Below, piece by piece: positions 36,375-44,861 of a DNA stretch of 51,532 nucleotides. Position 1 is the stretch's first letter; the number at the start of each line of letters is the position of its first letter. The translations under genes were made by a program, and so were the position numbers. The notes beneath the pieces are model-generated. The model did no database searches. It had not been told where the DNA came from and was given only the letters and a program-made list of their open reading frames with translations. This stretch comes from Paracoccaceae bacterium (GTDB lineage: Bacteria > Pseudomonadota > Alphaproteobacteria > Rhodobacterales > Rhodobacteraceae): assembly GCA_028874915.1 (NCBI GenBank), contig JAPPHA010000106.1, positions 1-51,532 on the forward strand, written 5' to 3'.

Positions 36375-37997
36375 GTGCTCCTCGCGGCAGCGCCGTTTAT
36401 CGTGCTGCTGTTCGCTTCGTCTAGCAAATACATGCGGTCGCTCAAGGCGATCGTCGGAATCGAACCTGGTGCACCCGCTCTTTTCAGCGGATTCTGCCTG
36501 ATCATTCTGCTCCTGACGTCCGGATTCCTTCTGGCCCGATGCTGGCGCTTGGAAAATGATTGTCCGGCATGGCTGCACCAACTTTCCCGGCTGACTCTGC
36601 CTGTCCATCTGATCCTGGTTCCGGTTCTCATGGTGGTGCCATCGCTGACAAGCGCGTTCATCGAGTCCGATCTCTATCATGCCGTCAACGCGCTCGAGTC
36701 CCCGCTGATTGATCGTTCAGAGCGGCCCTGGGTCCTCACGCCCGACGCCATCGCCGCCGCAGGAATCGGTTTCAAGGCCGGTCTCGGTGTCTATGGTACC
36801 CTGTTTCTGGCCTGTTATTTGGTCGGGCTTCGATCCCCTGGACGGATCCGCGGGCGGGCCGCCCACATCCTTCAGGCCATTTCAGGCGGGCTGCTCCTCT
36901 ATCTCGTTTTTTTTGCGTACTGGGGATTCGCGACCGGCATTGCGATCACGTTTCGGGCGACGGTCTTCGCCTATGTCCTCGCGGCGCTTCTGGGTTTGAT
37001 CTGGACTGGATTGCAGACGTTTCGGATGACCGGCAGGACCGTGCCGGTTTATGCCACCATCAGTATCGTCCTGATTGCCGTCGCCGCGTTTTTTTGGGCT
37101 CAAACGCGCGATACGTACGTTCTTGTCGGATCGACAGATGCAAGGATCGCGATCATCAAGGGCACACCCCAGAGCATGGCTGATCGGGTCCGGTTCGGCG
37201 AATACCCAGGGGCGCCGGAAGGGTCGCTTCGAATTCGGAGTTCTCCAGATGCCCGGACTGCCCTGGAACAGATTGCGACAGTCGAAAGCGTCTCCGGCGC
37301 TTTCATTCCCAAGTCGACCCATGTCGGCGATGGAGAGCGCTATCCGGTCCTGTGGGAAACGCGCTTCCTGCCAAAGACCGCGAAGACGCCTGCCATCGTT
37401 TTCACCGCAATCGGCACGCTTCTCCTTGTGCTCACCCTCGGCGGTGCCCAGCATGGGTTGCATCCGCTGGCGGTGGGATCAGAGTTTTTCGTCGACACCA
37501 TCCGCGGGATCCCGATGCTCGTCATTATCCTCTACATCGGTTTGCCGCTTTCTGGAGCCATCAAGGACGCGTCAGGAGGCGGAATCGACCTGCCCAATAT
37601 GACGAGAGGTGTCATCGCCATCGCTGTCGGATATTCTGCCTACATGGCCGAGATCTTTCGTGCCGGCATCGATGCGGTGCCGAGCGGTCAGATCGAGGCC
37701 GGCAAGAGCCTCGGGCTCTCGCGCTGGCAGTCAGCACGACTGATCATTCTTCCGCAGGCGATCCGAATTGTGATTCCGCCACTCGGAAACGAGTTCATTG
37801 CGATGATCAAGGACACCTCTCTTCTGTCGATCCTGTCTGTGAGGGATGTCACCCAACGGACGCGTGAATTTCAGGCGGCGAGTTTCCTGCCATTCGCGCC
37901 GTTCAACACGGCCGCCATTCTCTACGTTGTGATTACCCTGGCCTGTGCCAGCTTCCTGAAATGGATCGAACGCCGCTACGACCGAAAACCCGGATAG
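36375..37997 (+). CDS. Amino acid ABC transporter permease with large N-terminal and periplasmic insertions
   Basis: The 540-residue protein ends in a HisM/GlnP-type permease domain (about 375-535: FFVDTIRGIPMLVIILYIG, EAGKSLGLSRWQSARLIILPQ as the EAA loop). Ordinary members have about 220-250 residues. Here an N-terminal part of about 185 residues with several membrane segments comes first. The permease domain itself seems split: a first-helix-like segment (ITFRATVFAYVLAALLGLIW) at about 195-215 is separated from FFVDTIRGIP by two helices enclosing a periplasmic region (VLVGSTDARIAIIKGTP to FIPKST). GTG at 36375 is the best start, though the frame is open from 36324. No ATPase gene follows. 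Confidence 0.82.
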   Translation: MLLAAAPFIVLLFASSSKYMRSLKAIVGIEPGAPALFSGFCLIILLLTSGFLLARCWRLENDCPAWLHQLSRLTLPVHLILVPVLMVVPSLTSAFIESDLYHAVNALESPLIDRSERPWVLTPDAIAAAGIGFKAGLGVYGTLFLACYLVGLRSPGRIRGRAAHILQAISGGLLLYLVFFAYWGFATGIAITFRATVFAYVLAALLGLIWTGLQTFRMTGRTVPVYATISIVLIAVAAFFWAQTRDTYVLVGSTDARIAIIKGTPQSMADRVRFGEYPGAPEGSLRIRSSPDARTALEQIATVESVSGAFIPKSTHVGDGERYPVLWETRFLPKTAKTPAIVFTAIGTLLLVLTLGGAQHGLHPLAVGSEFFVDTIRGIPMLVIILYIGLPLSGAIKDASGGGIDLPNMTRGVIAIAVGYSAYMAEIFRAGIDAVPSGQIEAGKSLGLSRWQSARLIILPQAIRIVIPPLGNEFIAMIKDTSLLSILSVRDVTQRTREFQAASFLPFAPFNTAAILYVVITLACASFLKWIERRYDRKPG

Positions 37998-38008
37998 ATC
38001 CGCTTGCC

Positions 38009-39979
38009 ATGTCGGGACCGGAACTTGGCGTCTGCTACTACCCTGAGCACTGGGATCGGGCCCAGTGGTCCGAGGATGCCCGCGCGATGGTTGATCTTGG
38101 TCTCTCCTGGGTCCGCATCGGCGAGTTTTCCTGGGCACTCGTGGAGAGCCGGCGGGGCCAGTTTGACTGGGAATGGCTCGACACGGCCGTAGAAACCCTC
38201 GGCGCTGCCGGCCTCCGGATCATGCTTTGTACGCCAACGGCCGCTCCGCCTCGATGGTTGATAGCGGATCATCCCGAAGTCCTGCCCGTCGGGGTTGATG
38301 GGCGGGTCAGGGACTTCGGATCCCGGCGGCACTACTGTCTTTCGAGCGATGTCTATCTTGGCCATGCGAAACGGATCGCCCGGCACTTCGCGGAACGCTA
38401 CGGGCAAAACCCATATGTCCGGGCTTGGCAGATCGACAACGAAATCGGCGATCATGACACCGCGATCAGTTATTCGCAAGCGGCCCTGTTCGGGTTTCAG
38501 GTCTGGTTGAGGCGACGTTACCTGGAGATCGACGCTCTGAACGTTGCTTGGGGAACAGTCTTTTGGGGACAGCGATACGAAGACTTCAGTGACATCGGCT
38601 TACCGATCGGGACGGTCGCCGAACCCAACCCTGCCCATGCTTTCGATTTCCGTTGCTACTCGTCGGAACGCATCGCTCTCTTTCTCGGAACCCAGGCCGA
38701 AATTGTCAGGGCGCATTCACCCGGCCGGCCGGTTCTCCACAATTTCATGGCCGGGAGCTATGATTTTGACCATCATCGGAGTATGGGCGAAGTCGACGAG
38801 ACAGGGTTTGACAGCTATCCGCTGGGGAACCTGGTGCACGGATCGCTTCCCGAACACGAGAAGTCCCGGTGGCTCAGGACCGGATCACCTGACTATCAGG
38901 GATTCCATTGCGACCTTTATCGCCGGGACGGATATGGGTCCGGTGGCCGGCTCTGGATCCTTGAACAACAGCCAGGCCCGGTGAACTGGGCAAGGCACAA
39001 CCCGTCACCTGCCGATGGCGCGGTCCGGCTTTGGACATGGATCGCCTACGCCCATGGCGCTGATGCTGTCCTCTTCTTTCGCTGGCGGCAAGCACCCTTC
39101 GGTCCCGAGCAGTTTCATACGGGTCTTCACCGTTCCGACGGAACGCCTGATCAGGCGTTTGGGGAAATTTCCCGAATCGTGGACGAACGACAGGGGATTC
39201 CGGCCACTGAACGATCACCGGCTCCGGTCGCGATGATCCTCGACTACCCGTCGCGATGGGCCCAGGCGATCCTCCCCCAAGGGCAGGGGTATTGCGGTGA
39301 AGAGATCACGGCAGCCTGGTACCGCGCCATTCGAAACCTCGGAATTGAGGTCGACGTTGTCGGTCCCTCGGTCGACATCTCCAGTTATGAACTGATTCTT
39401 GTTCCTGACATGTTGGTGGACAACGTTGAGTTCGTTGATCGGATGTGCCGACATGACGCTCATTTGGTCTTGGGACCCCGGTGCGGCAGCCTGACCCCGG
39501 GGATGCGTACGCCCGAAGGGGGAGCGCCTGGCAGCTTCCGGAAGCTGGTCAATCTGACCGTCGAACGTGTCGAAAGCCTACCCGACGGACATGAGGAATA
39601 CGTGGAACTCGAAGGTGAGACATTCCGGGCTGGCGGATGGCGCGAACATGTCACGACAGGAGATCGCGTGATCGGGCGGTTCACAGGCGGATTTCGACCG
39701 GGGAGCCCGGCCATCGTCGAAAACGATCGCGTTATCTATCTGACGACTCTTGCCGGCCTTTCCTGCCTTGAAAAGGTCTTGGCCAAGGCTGCGAAGCGGG
39801 CAGGAATTGCCTCGTATCCGATCAGTGAGGGTCTCCGGGTTACTTACCGGGGTCAACTCGGATTTGCTTTCAACTTTTCAAACGAGAACGTGGACATCCC
39901 GGAACGTCCCGGTCAGCGGTTCCTGATCGGTGGCTGCCGGTTGGGCCCCATCGACATGGCGGTTTGGACCCAGACTTGA
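38009..39979 (+). CDS. GH42 beta-galactosidase
   Basis: This family 42 glycoside hydrolase cleaves beta-galactosides such as galacto-oligosaccharides. The 656-residue protein has the catalytic TIM barrel (about 1-390) with GVCYYPEHWDRAQW at the start, acid/base E145 in AWQIDNEIGDHD and nucleophile E319 in WILEQQPGP, then the trimerisation domain (VAMILDYPSRWAQAI onward) and a small beta C-domain. There is no signal peptide. I chose the ATG at 38009; another ATG at 37961 lies inside the permease gene. The stop is followed 7 bases later by a canonical terminator. Confidence 0.95.
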   Translation: MSGPELGVCYYPEHWDRAQWSEDARAMVDLGLSWVRIGEFSWALVESRRGQFDWEWLDTAVETLGAAGLRIMLCTPTAAPPRWLIADHPEVLPVGVDGRVRDFGSRRHYCLSSDVYLGHAKRIARHFAERYGQNPYVRAWQIDNEIGDHDTAISYSQAALFGFQVWLRRRYLEIDALNVAWGTVFWGQRYEDFSDIGLPIGTVAEPNPAHAFDFRCYSSERIALFLGTQAEIVRAHSPGRPVLHNFMAGSYDFDHHRSMGEVDETGFDSYPLGNLVHGSLPEHEKSRWLRTGSPDYQGFHCDLYRRDGYGSGGRLWILEQQPGPVNWARHNPSPADGAVRLWTWIAYAHGADAVLFFRWRQAPFGPEQFHTGLHRSDGTPDQAFGEISRIVDERQGIPATERSPAPVAMILDYPSRWAQAILPQGQGYCGEEITAAWYRAIRNLGIEVDVVGPSVDISSYELILVPDMLVDNVEFVDRMCRHDAHLVLGPRCGSLTPGMRTPEGGAPGSFRKLVNLTVERVESLPDGHEEYVELEGETFRAGGWREHVTTGDRVIGRFTGGFRPGSPAIVENDRVIYLTTLAGLSCLEKVLAKAAKRAGIASYPISEGLRVTYRGQLGFAFNFSNENVDIPERPGQRFLIGGCRLGPIDMAVWTQT

Positions 39980-40565
39980 TTCGTCTGAACGGACATTTTG
40001 CGGCGAATCTCCGTTCCTTTTTTGTACGATAAAGGTATTGCGCAATGAATTGAAAATATGCGATTTCATTCCGAATACAGATCGCCGATCGCAGCAAATT
40101 TGTTCGCCGGTCTCACGATTCCATCATCCTGGCTTCCGAGTCGTTGCGTCTCGAATGCGGCACTGTTCGTCTCTGGAAGGCGTATCCCTAGGGCCGAAAC
40201 GGACGTCGGCAAAGCGTCAACACGTGCGAGGCTTCGCTTCGCATGTCGCAGGCAGGTTTCGACGTGATCGCTCACGGCGTCACGCAGAATGAATTCGGTG
40301 AATACACCTCGACGAACGTCCGATCGAAGGTCGACTGCGTGCGCAGCAGAATTCGTCGCCGATTGATGGCTTTCGACATGAATGGGGGTTTCGGTGACTC
40401 GCCGACATCCGAACAGAAATCTGCATCATGGCCCAATTGGACACGAATCCGACTGGGACCGCCCAATCGACGGTTCGCAAACGGTATGATCGTCAGGGGG
40501 CCGATTCAGGGGGGAAGACATCCAGTGTACGAAAACTGGCGGAAGGCCAGTCAGGCATCGAATCC
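39980..40565. other. Intergenic region between GH42 and glutathione S-transferase genes
   Basis: This 586-base stretch lies between convergent genes. After the terminator, the part up to about 40080 is AT-richer than the surroundings. A + strand frame at 40243-40572 (109 codons) is open but shows no family features and lacks a convincing ribosome binding site. I see no RNA gene. Confidence 0.45.
39987..40023 (+). terminator. Rho-independent terminator after the GH42 gene
   Basis: GAACGGA (39987-39993) pairs with TCCGTTC (40010-40016), closed by a 16-base loop, and is followed directly by CTTTTTT (the T-run at 40018-40023). It is the only hairpin with a proper T-run that I saw in the window. 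Confidence 0.75.
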
Positions 40566-41210
40566 TCAATAGGTCAGACGGCCTCGGAGTTCTTCGAATG
40601 ACACCATGACATGATCGCGAAAGGGTTTTCGCTCGCAAAGCCGTGCGTACCACCGCTCAAGGTTGGGATGGGATCTTCGTTCGATGGGCAGATTGAAGTA
40701 TCGGAAGAGCGTCGCGCCGGGAGGGATGTCTCCCATCGTAAATCGCTCACCGGCGACGTACTCATGTCCCGACAAGTGTTGGTCGAGCACTCGATATCGG
40801 GCTGAGAGTCGCGTGTGAACGCGATGGATGCGTCCTGAGTCCTGCACTCCGGCAGGGGTTCGCACGGTGAGCCAGAACAGCAGGTTCGAATCATCGTAGA
40901 GGTGGGCGAGGGTCCAAGCCATCCATTGATCCGCTTGCGACCGCTCCGAAGTCCCCGCTGGCCATAGTTCCCCGCACGAATATTTCGCGGCAACGTACCG
41001 GATGATGGCATCGCTCTCCCAGACGACAGTGTCGCCGTCTTTCAAGGTTGGCACGCGACGGTGTGGGTTCATCGCTGTGAAGTTCGGGTCGCCCAACCCA
41101 CCGTGGGCACCTCCCAGCGGAATGTGATCGAAGGGTTGGCCGGTTTCGCCAAGTGTCCAAAGAACCTTCTGGACGTTGTCGGAAGAGCTTCGGCCGTAGA
41201 CTGTCAACAT
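40566..41210 (-). CDS. gst: Glutathione S-transferase
   Basis: This 214-residue cytosolic GST has an N-terminal thioredoxin-like domain (MLTVYGRSSSDNVQKVLWTL; S9-N12 near the usual glutathione-activating Ser/Tyr position), RRVPTLKDGD with the cis-Pro, ESDAIIRYVA for the gamma-glutamyl contact, and an all-helical C-terminal domain with FTMGDIPPGATLFRY (the N-capping box). The overall pattern resembles the bacterial theta/beta-like GSTs. It is not in an obvious operon. With gor in this window it belongs to glutathione metabolism, though the substrate is unknown. Confidence 0.9.
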   Translation of the reverse strand: MLTVYGRSSSDNVQKVLWTLGETGQPFDHIPLGGAHGGLGDPNFTAMNPHRRVPTLKDGDTVVWESDAIIRYVAAKYSCGELWPAGTSERSQADQWMAWTLAHLYDDSNLLFWLTVRTPAGVQDSGRIHRVHTRLSARYRVLDQHLSGHEYVAGERFTMGDIPPGATLFRYFNLPIERRSHPNLERWYARLCERKPFRDHVMVSFEELRGRLTY

Positions 41211-41613
41211 GTCGTCATCGTTTCCGTTGTGTCTGCGCCGATTTCGAACCCCCCGGCAACAGCCTTTCAGCGCCGACCGGAGTGGCGGTTGCTGTCACAA
41301 CGTCGAACCGTCTCCATGCAATAGCAAGGCAATTCCGGCAAACTCCGGAATTTGTCGAGCGGACAGGGATTCCGACGCCAGTGATCGCAACCCAACGTCG
41401 TTGTGACAATGCGAACCCGAATGCCCGAATCGTCGATCGGACTGCCGACGCCAACGACATCGGTAGCGGAGAAACCATTGTGTCTGTCTGTGGATGGGAC
41501 GATGTCGGAAACAGGCGGAACATGCGGGATTCCAGGCAATGGCCTTGACCGGGGTCCGTCCCGACACGCTGAAGATCAGAAAATCGCGCCATCGGACCAA
41601 TGATACAGTGTGA
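41211..41613. other. Intergenic region between NnrU and GST genes
   Basis: This 403-base stretch carries a hairpin at 41331-41352 (listed separately) and otherwise nothing I can support. Frames on both strands are short and unconvincing. The GST promoter should lie here. Confidence 0.45.
41331..41352. terminator. Short perfect hairpin between NnrU and GST genes
   Basis: AATTCCGG (41331-41338) and CCGGAATT (41345-41352) make an 8-bp perfect stem with loop CAAACT. It lies downstream of the NnrU stop on the minus strand and upstream of GST, so it may end the NnrU transcript. No T-run on either side. Confidence 0.35.
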
Positions 41614-42270
41614 TCACCCGGTCCCTGCGACCAGAGCGGCCAGCGGGTCAACGTTGAACAGAACCGGGTGAATCCAGAGAAAAATCGCCCACGATACGAG
41701 ACCAAGCGCGGCGCCTACAAACGTTCGTTGGTCAAGGTGACCACGGCCCGATGTTAGCCGTCGCCACTCCTCCTGACCGATCTGACGTTTCCGACGCCGG
41801 TCAACGATCGTCGCGCCAACGACACCGAACACGGCCGATCCGGCGAACAGGACGAGACCAGGCCATTCACCATTCGCCGGGACATGGGCAAGGCCCCAGA
41901 GTGCAAATCCCAGGATTAGAGGGTGACGAACCCAACCAATGGCCCCGGGTCGCACGGGATCGAAATCGTCTTTCCGGAAGGCTACAGAAAGCGGGTTCGG
42001 CGCGACGGTGCCAATTCCGATCAGAATGAAGGCTCCCAAGGTTCCCAACGCGGCAACGGTTGGGGACCAGCCCGGAGCCGTCCACAGGAGAATGCGGTCG
42101 GCAGCAAGCACCGTCCCGATGACCCATGCCAGGAGCAGAACCGATACCGTCGAATAAAGGATCAGATAGGTCCGCTTCCCGAATCGGGCGATCAGCATCG
42201 GTCTTAGTTGCGTTCTGGCAATCACGACGTGACTCCCAACGAAGACCGCCATGGCAACAACAGCGCTCAT
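41614..42270 (-). CDS. NnrU-family membrane protein
   Basis: This is a 218-residue protein with six predicted membrane segments (for example VVAMAVFVGSHVVIA, LILYSTVSVLLLAWVIGTV, TLGAFILIGIGTVA and FVGAALGLVSWAIFLWI). It matches the NnrU family, distantly related to isoprenylcysteine methyltransferase-like membrane proteins; conserved GAIGWVRHPLILGFALWGLAH includes the RHP motif shared with that group. NnrU was named beside denitrification genes, but none are here. The codon before the ATG at 42270 is GTG, which could also serve as the start. Confidence 0.85.
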   Translation of the reverse strand: MSAVVAMAVFVGSHVVIARTQLRPMLIARFGKRTYLILYSTVSVLLLAWVIGTVLAADRILLWTAPGWSPTVAALGTLGAFILIGIGTVAPNPLSVAFRKDDFDPVRPGAIGWVRHPLILGFALWGLAHVPANGEWPGLVLFAGSAVFGVVGATIVDRRRKRQIGQEEWRRLTSGRGHLDQRTFVGAALGLVSWAIFLWIHPVLFNVDPLAALVAGTG

Positions 42271-42531
42271 CACCCGGACCCCGCGACAATGACATGCAAT
42301 GGAACTCCGACAGAACCGGGGGACGAGTGCAGTATCGGCTCCAATGCCCTCATCACAAATGATCCATCGTCCTGAATCCGGAATCGGTACCGAGAACCGG
42401 TGTGCCGGATTCTCCCGCTACATCCGGGCGGGCAATCCTCGACCCGGTCGGTCGCGGCCAAAAACGTCAGAGCCAGTGAACCGATGGTGATTGGATCGGC
42501 GCTTTTCGCTGGCAACATTGTCTGGGACTGT

Positions 42532-42927
42532 CTACGCAGGCGGTTTCGTTTCGGTCGTGAATTCCGGCGGTGATGGCCGCGACAGGACAAATGTTGCTGA
42601 TGCCGACAGGACGATGGCCTGTACGGCAAGAATGACAGCATCGACGCCGATGGCCAAGGAAATCCCGAAGACCGCGGCCATCGATGCGACGCCGACAGTC
42701 TTTGTTCTGCGATTGATGGCGCCGTGTTCGCGCCAATCGTTGATGATCGGCCCGAACACACGATGGGAAAGTAGCCACGCGTGCCAACGGTCGGATGATC
42801 GGGCGAAGGCATAAACGGCGACGAGCAGGAATGGTGTCGTCGGAAGAAGTGGAAGCATGACGCCCAGAGCCGCGAGGATGACCGCGCAGAGCCCGATGAC
42901 AAACCACAGCAACCGGAACGGATTCAT
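42532..42927 (-). CDS. DUF454 (YbaN-like) membrane protein
   Basis: This 131-residue protein fits DUF454: the N-terminus MNPFRLLWFVIGLCAVIL, then GVMLPLLPTTPFLLVAVYAFARSS (family signature LPLLPTTPF), SHRVFGPIINDWREHGAI, and two further helices (SMAAVFGISLAIG, AVILAVQAIVLSASAT). Function is unknown. I chose the ATG at 42927 because the family starts close to the first helix; the frame is open to 42972. It lies on the same strand as NnrU with 261 bases between. Confidence 0.88.
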   Translation of the reverse strand: MNPFRLLWFVIGLCAVILAALGVMLPLLPTTPFLLVAVYAFARSSDRWHAWLLSHRVFGPIINDWREHGAINRRTKTVGVASMAAVFGISLAIGVDAVILAVQAIVLSASATFVLSRPSPPEFTTETKPPA

Positions 42928-43257
42928 GCCGGATCGACCTGTCTTCCGGTCCCTGCTCGAGTTCCACTCCATCTGTTGCGATCTCCCAGGCGATGGAACC
43001 GGACAGGTTTGGCGGCTGTGCCGGCATCAGGAATTCCTGCCGCGGATGAACAGCGATGTGGCCCTTCTCGTGGCCAGGTTCCAATCCCGCGTGACGGCCT
43101 TGGCAGTGTGGCGATCAATCACACGACTTGCCTTTCATTGATGCCGTCGATTCACGACCCTGGCAAGCCGTCGAATCCCGGCGGAATCGGAACGCTGTCG
43201 ATATCGCCTTCAAATCCTTCGCTGTCGGCCGAGGCCAGGCCCCGGCCCAGTCTGGAG
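42928..43257. other. Intergenic region between DUF454 and purD genes
   Basis: This 330-base stretch has no supported gene. A minus-strand frame at 43152-43361 (69 codons, acidic) overlaps the end of purD in another frame; its codon use looks fair but I recognise nothing. No T-rich terminator for purD is visible. Confidence 0.4.
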
Positions 43258-44538
43258 TCAAGGCTGTCGTCCAATATCTGTTCGGTAGAATCCGTCAGCC
43301 CAATCGATGTCTCGAACTGCGCGATAGGCAGAATTCCTTGCGGCGGAAGCAATGTCCTCACGGGCCGTTACCGCGAGCACCCGACCGCCCGTGGCAAGGG
43401 TCCCGTCTGGAGACGGGGTCGTCCCGGCATGGAAGACCTGCAATCGACTTGACTGCGCGATGTCCTCGAGGTCCCGAATGACGGAACCTTTTGAAAAGGA
43501 GCCGGGATACCCCTTTGTCGCCATGACCACCGTCAGGGCATGGTCGTCAGCCCAGTTGAGTCCGGTTTCCTGGAGTTCGCCATTCGCGCAGGCCAGAATC
43601 GCGTCAAGGGCTTGCCCACCGAGCCGGATCATCAGGGCCTGACATTCGGGATCTCCAAAACGTACATTGTATTCAAGAAGATGTGGACCGTTCTTACAAA
43701 TCATGAGCCCAGCATAGAGCACGCCTTGGAATCGGATTTGTCGGTGTTCCAATTCCGCCAGAGTTGGATGAATGATCTCATCCAGGACGCGGGCGACGAT
43801 CGATTCCGTCAAGGCTGGCGCAGGCGATATTGCGCCCATGCCACCGGTATTCGGTCCGAGATCCCCATCGTATGCCCGTTTGTAATCCTGGGCTGTCCCA
43901 AACGGTAGGACATCCCGACCGTCTGCCAGTACAAACAATGACGCTTCGACTCCGTCAAGATGGTCCTCGATCACGGCAGTTCGGTCGCTATCCCCAATGG
44001 GAACGCCAGACGATGTTGCGGACAACTGGAAGATCGCATCGATGGCGTCTCGGGCCTCAGCAAGTGTACGGGCGACCGTGACTCCCTTCCCAGCCGCAAG
44101 GCCATCGTCCTTGACGACGATCGGTACACCGCGTTCGCGGACATAGGTGTGCGCCAATTCAGCTTCGCGAAAGACGGCATAGCGAGCTGTCGGAATACCG
44201 GCCGCGTCGCAGATAGCCTTCGTGAATGCCTTGGAAGTCTCCAGCCTGGCGGCGTCCCGGCCAGGACCGAATACCGGAGTGTCCGCGAGACGAAGCCTAT
44301 CGGCAACACCGGCGGCCAGCGGGGCTTCGGGGCCGATGATCACCAGGTTGATTCCGTGGCGGGAGCAGAATTCCACAACTTGTTGTCCGTTGCAGATGTC
44401 GAGATCATGGCATTCGGCAATAGCCGCAATCCCGGCATTCCCGGGCGCGCAATGAATTCTGTCGCATCGTGGATTTTGCCTGATGGCCCAGACGAGGGCG
44501 TGCTCACGCCCGCCACCTCCGAGGACAAGGATGTTCAT
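43258..44538 (-). CDS. purD: Phosphoribosylamine-glycine ligase (GAR synthetase)
   Basis: PurD makes glycinamide ribonucleotide, step 2 of purine synthesis. The 426-residue ATP-grasp protein has MNILVLGGGGREHALVWA at the N-terminus, GPEAPLAAGVADRL, VVKDDGLAAGKGV in the ATP-binding part, FGTAQDYKRAYDGDLGPNTGGMG in two pieces (AQDYKRAYD and GPNTGGMG), and EYNVRFGDPECQ with metal ligands. The C-terminus is short (TDIGRQP) compared with the longer RAL-type ends I know. The ATG is at 44538. It is divergent from xseA, a common alphaproteobacterial arrangement. Confidence 0.96.
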   Translation of the reverse strand: MNILVLGGGGREHALVWAIRQNPRCDRIHCAPGNAGIAAIAECHDLDICNGQQVVEFCSRHGINLVIIGPEAPLAAGVADRLRLADTPVFGPGRDAARLETSKAFTKAICDAAGIPTARYAVFREAELAHTYVRERGVPIVVKDDGLAAGKGVTVARTLAEARDAIDAIFQLSATSSGVPIGDSDRTAVIEDHLDGVEASLFVLADGRDVLPFGTAQDYKRAYDGDLGPNTGGMGAISPAPALTESIVARVLDEIIHPTLAELEHRQIRFQGVLYAGLMICKNGPHLLEYNVRFGDPECQALMIRLGGQALDAILACANGELQETGLNWADDHALTVVMATKGYPGSFSKGSVIRDLEDIAQSSRLQVFHAGTTPSPDGTLATGGRVLAVTAREDIASAARNSAYRAVRDIDWADGFYRTDIGRQP

Positions 44539-44861
44539 GGTTCTTGCTCTTGACCCAGAGCCGGTATCGGATCTGCGCCTGTACCTCCAAACGTCGCAAC
44601 TATGGTCAGGCTCGCCGTTTCGACCGGATCGCCAATTCTGAATCCGTCTCGACGACGCCCGCAACCTGTGTCGCTTTTGCCACATGTGACGTCCTGGCTC
44701 AAGAATTGGCCGGCTCGTCGCAATCCGTGCCGGAAATACCCGGCTCCAAAACGTCTGCCGGAAACGGTTGTGGTCGAAAGGTCTGGAATCCGGTTGGCGT
44801 CCTTGCGAAGCCGGCCTAGACTCACGGTTGGCTACTGCCGGAGTGTCAGTGGGGTCTAGCC
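44539..44861. other. Divergent promoter region between purD and xseA
   Basis: This 323-base stretch separates the two divergent start codons and should hold both promoters. I see no strong -35/-10 pair and no purine riboswitch-like fold. Frames across it are short and unlike known proteins. Confidence 0.4.

Noticed and set aside
42299-42531. Possible gene between NnrU and DUF454
   Set aside because: Frames here are short and change strand; no motif or ribosome binding site supports them.
43152-43361. Acidic 69-codon frame overlapping the end of purD on the same strand
   Set aside because: Codon use looks fair and the C-terminus is Pro/Gly-rich, but it overlaps about 100 bases of purD in another frame and resembles nothing I know. 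Not called.
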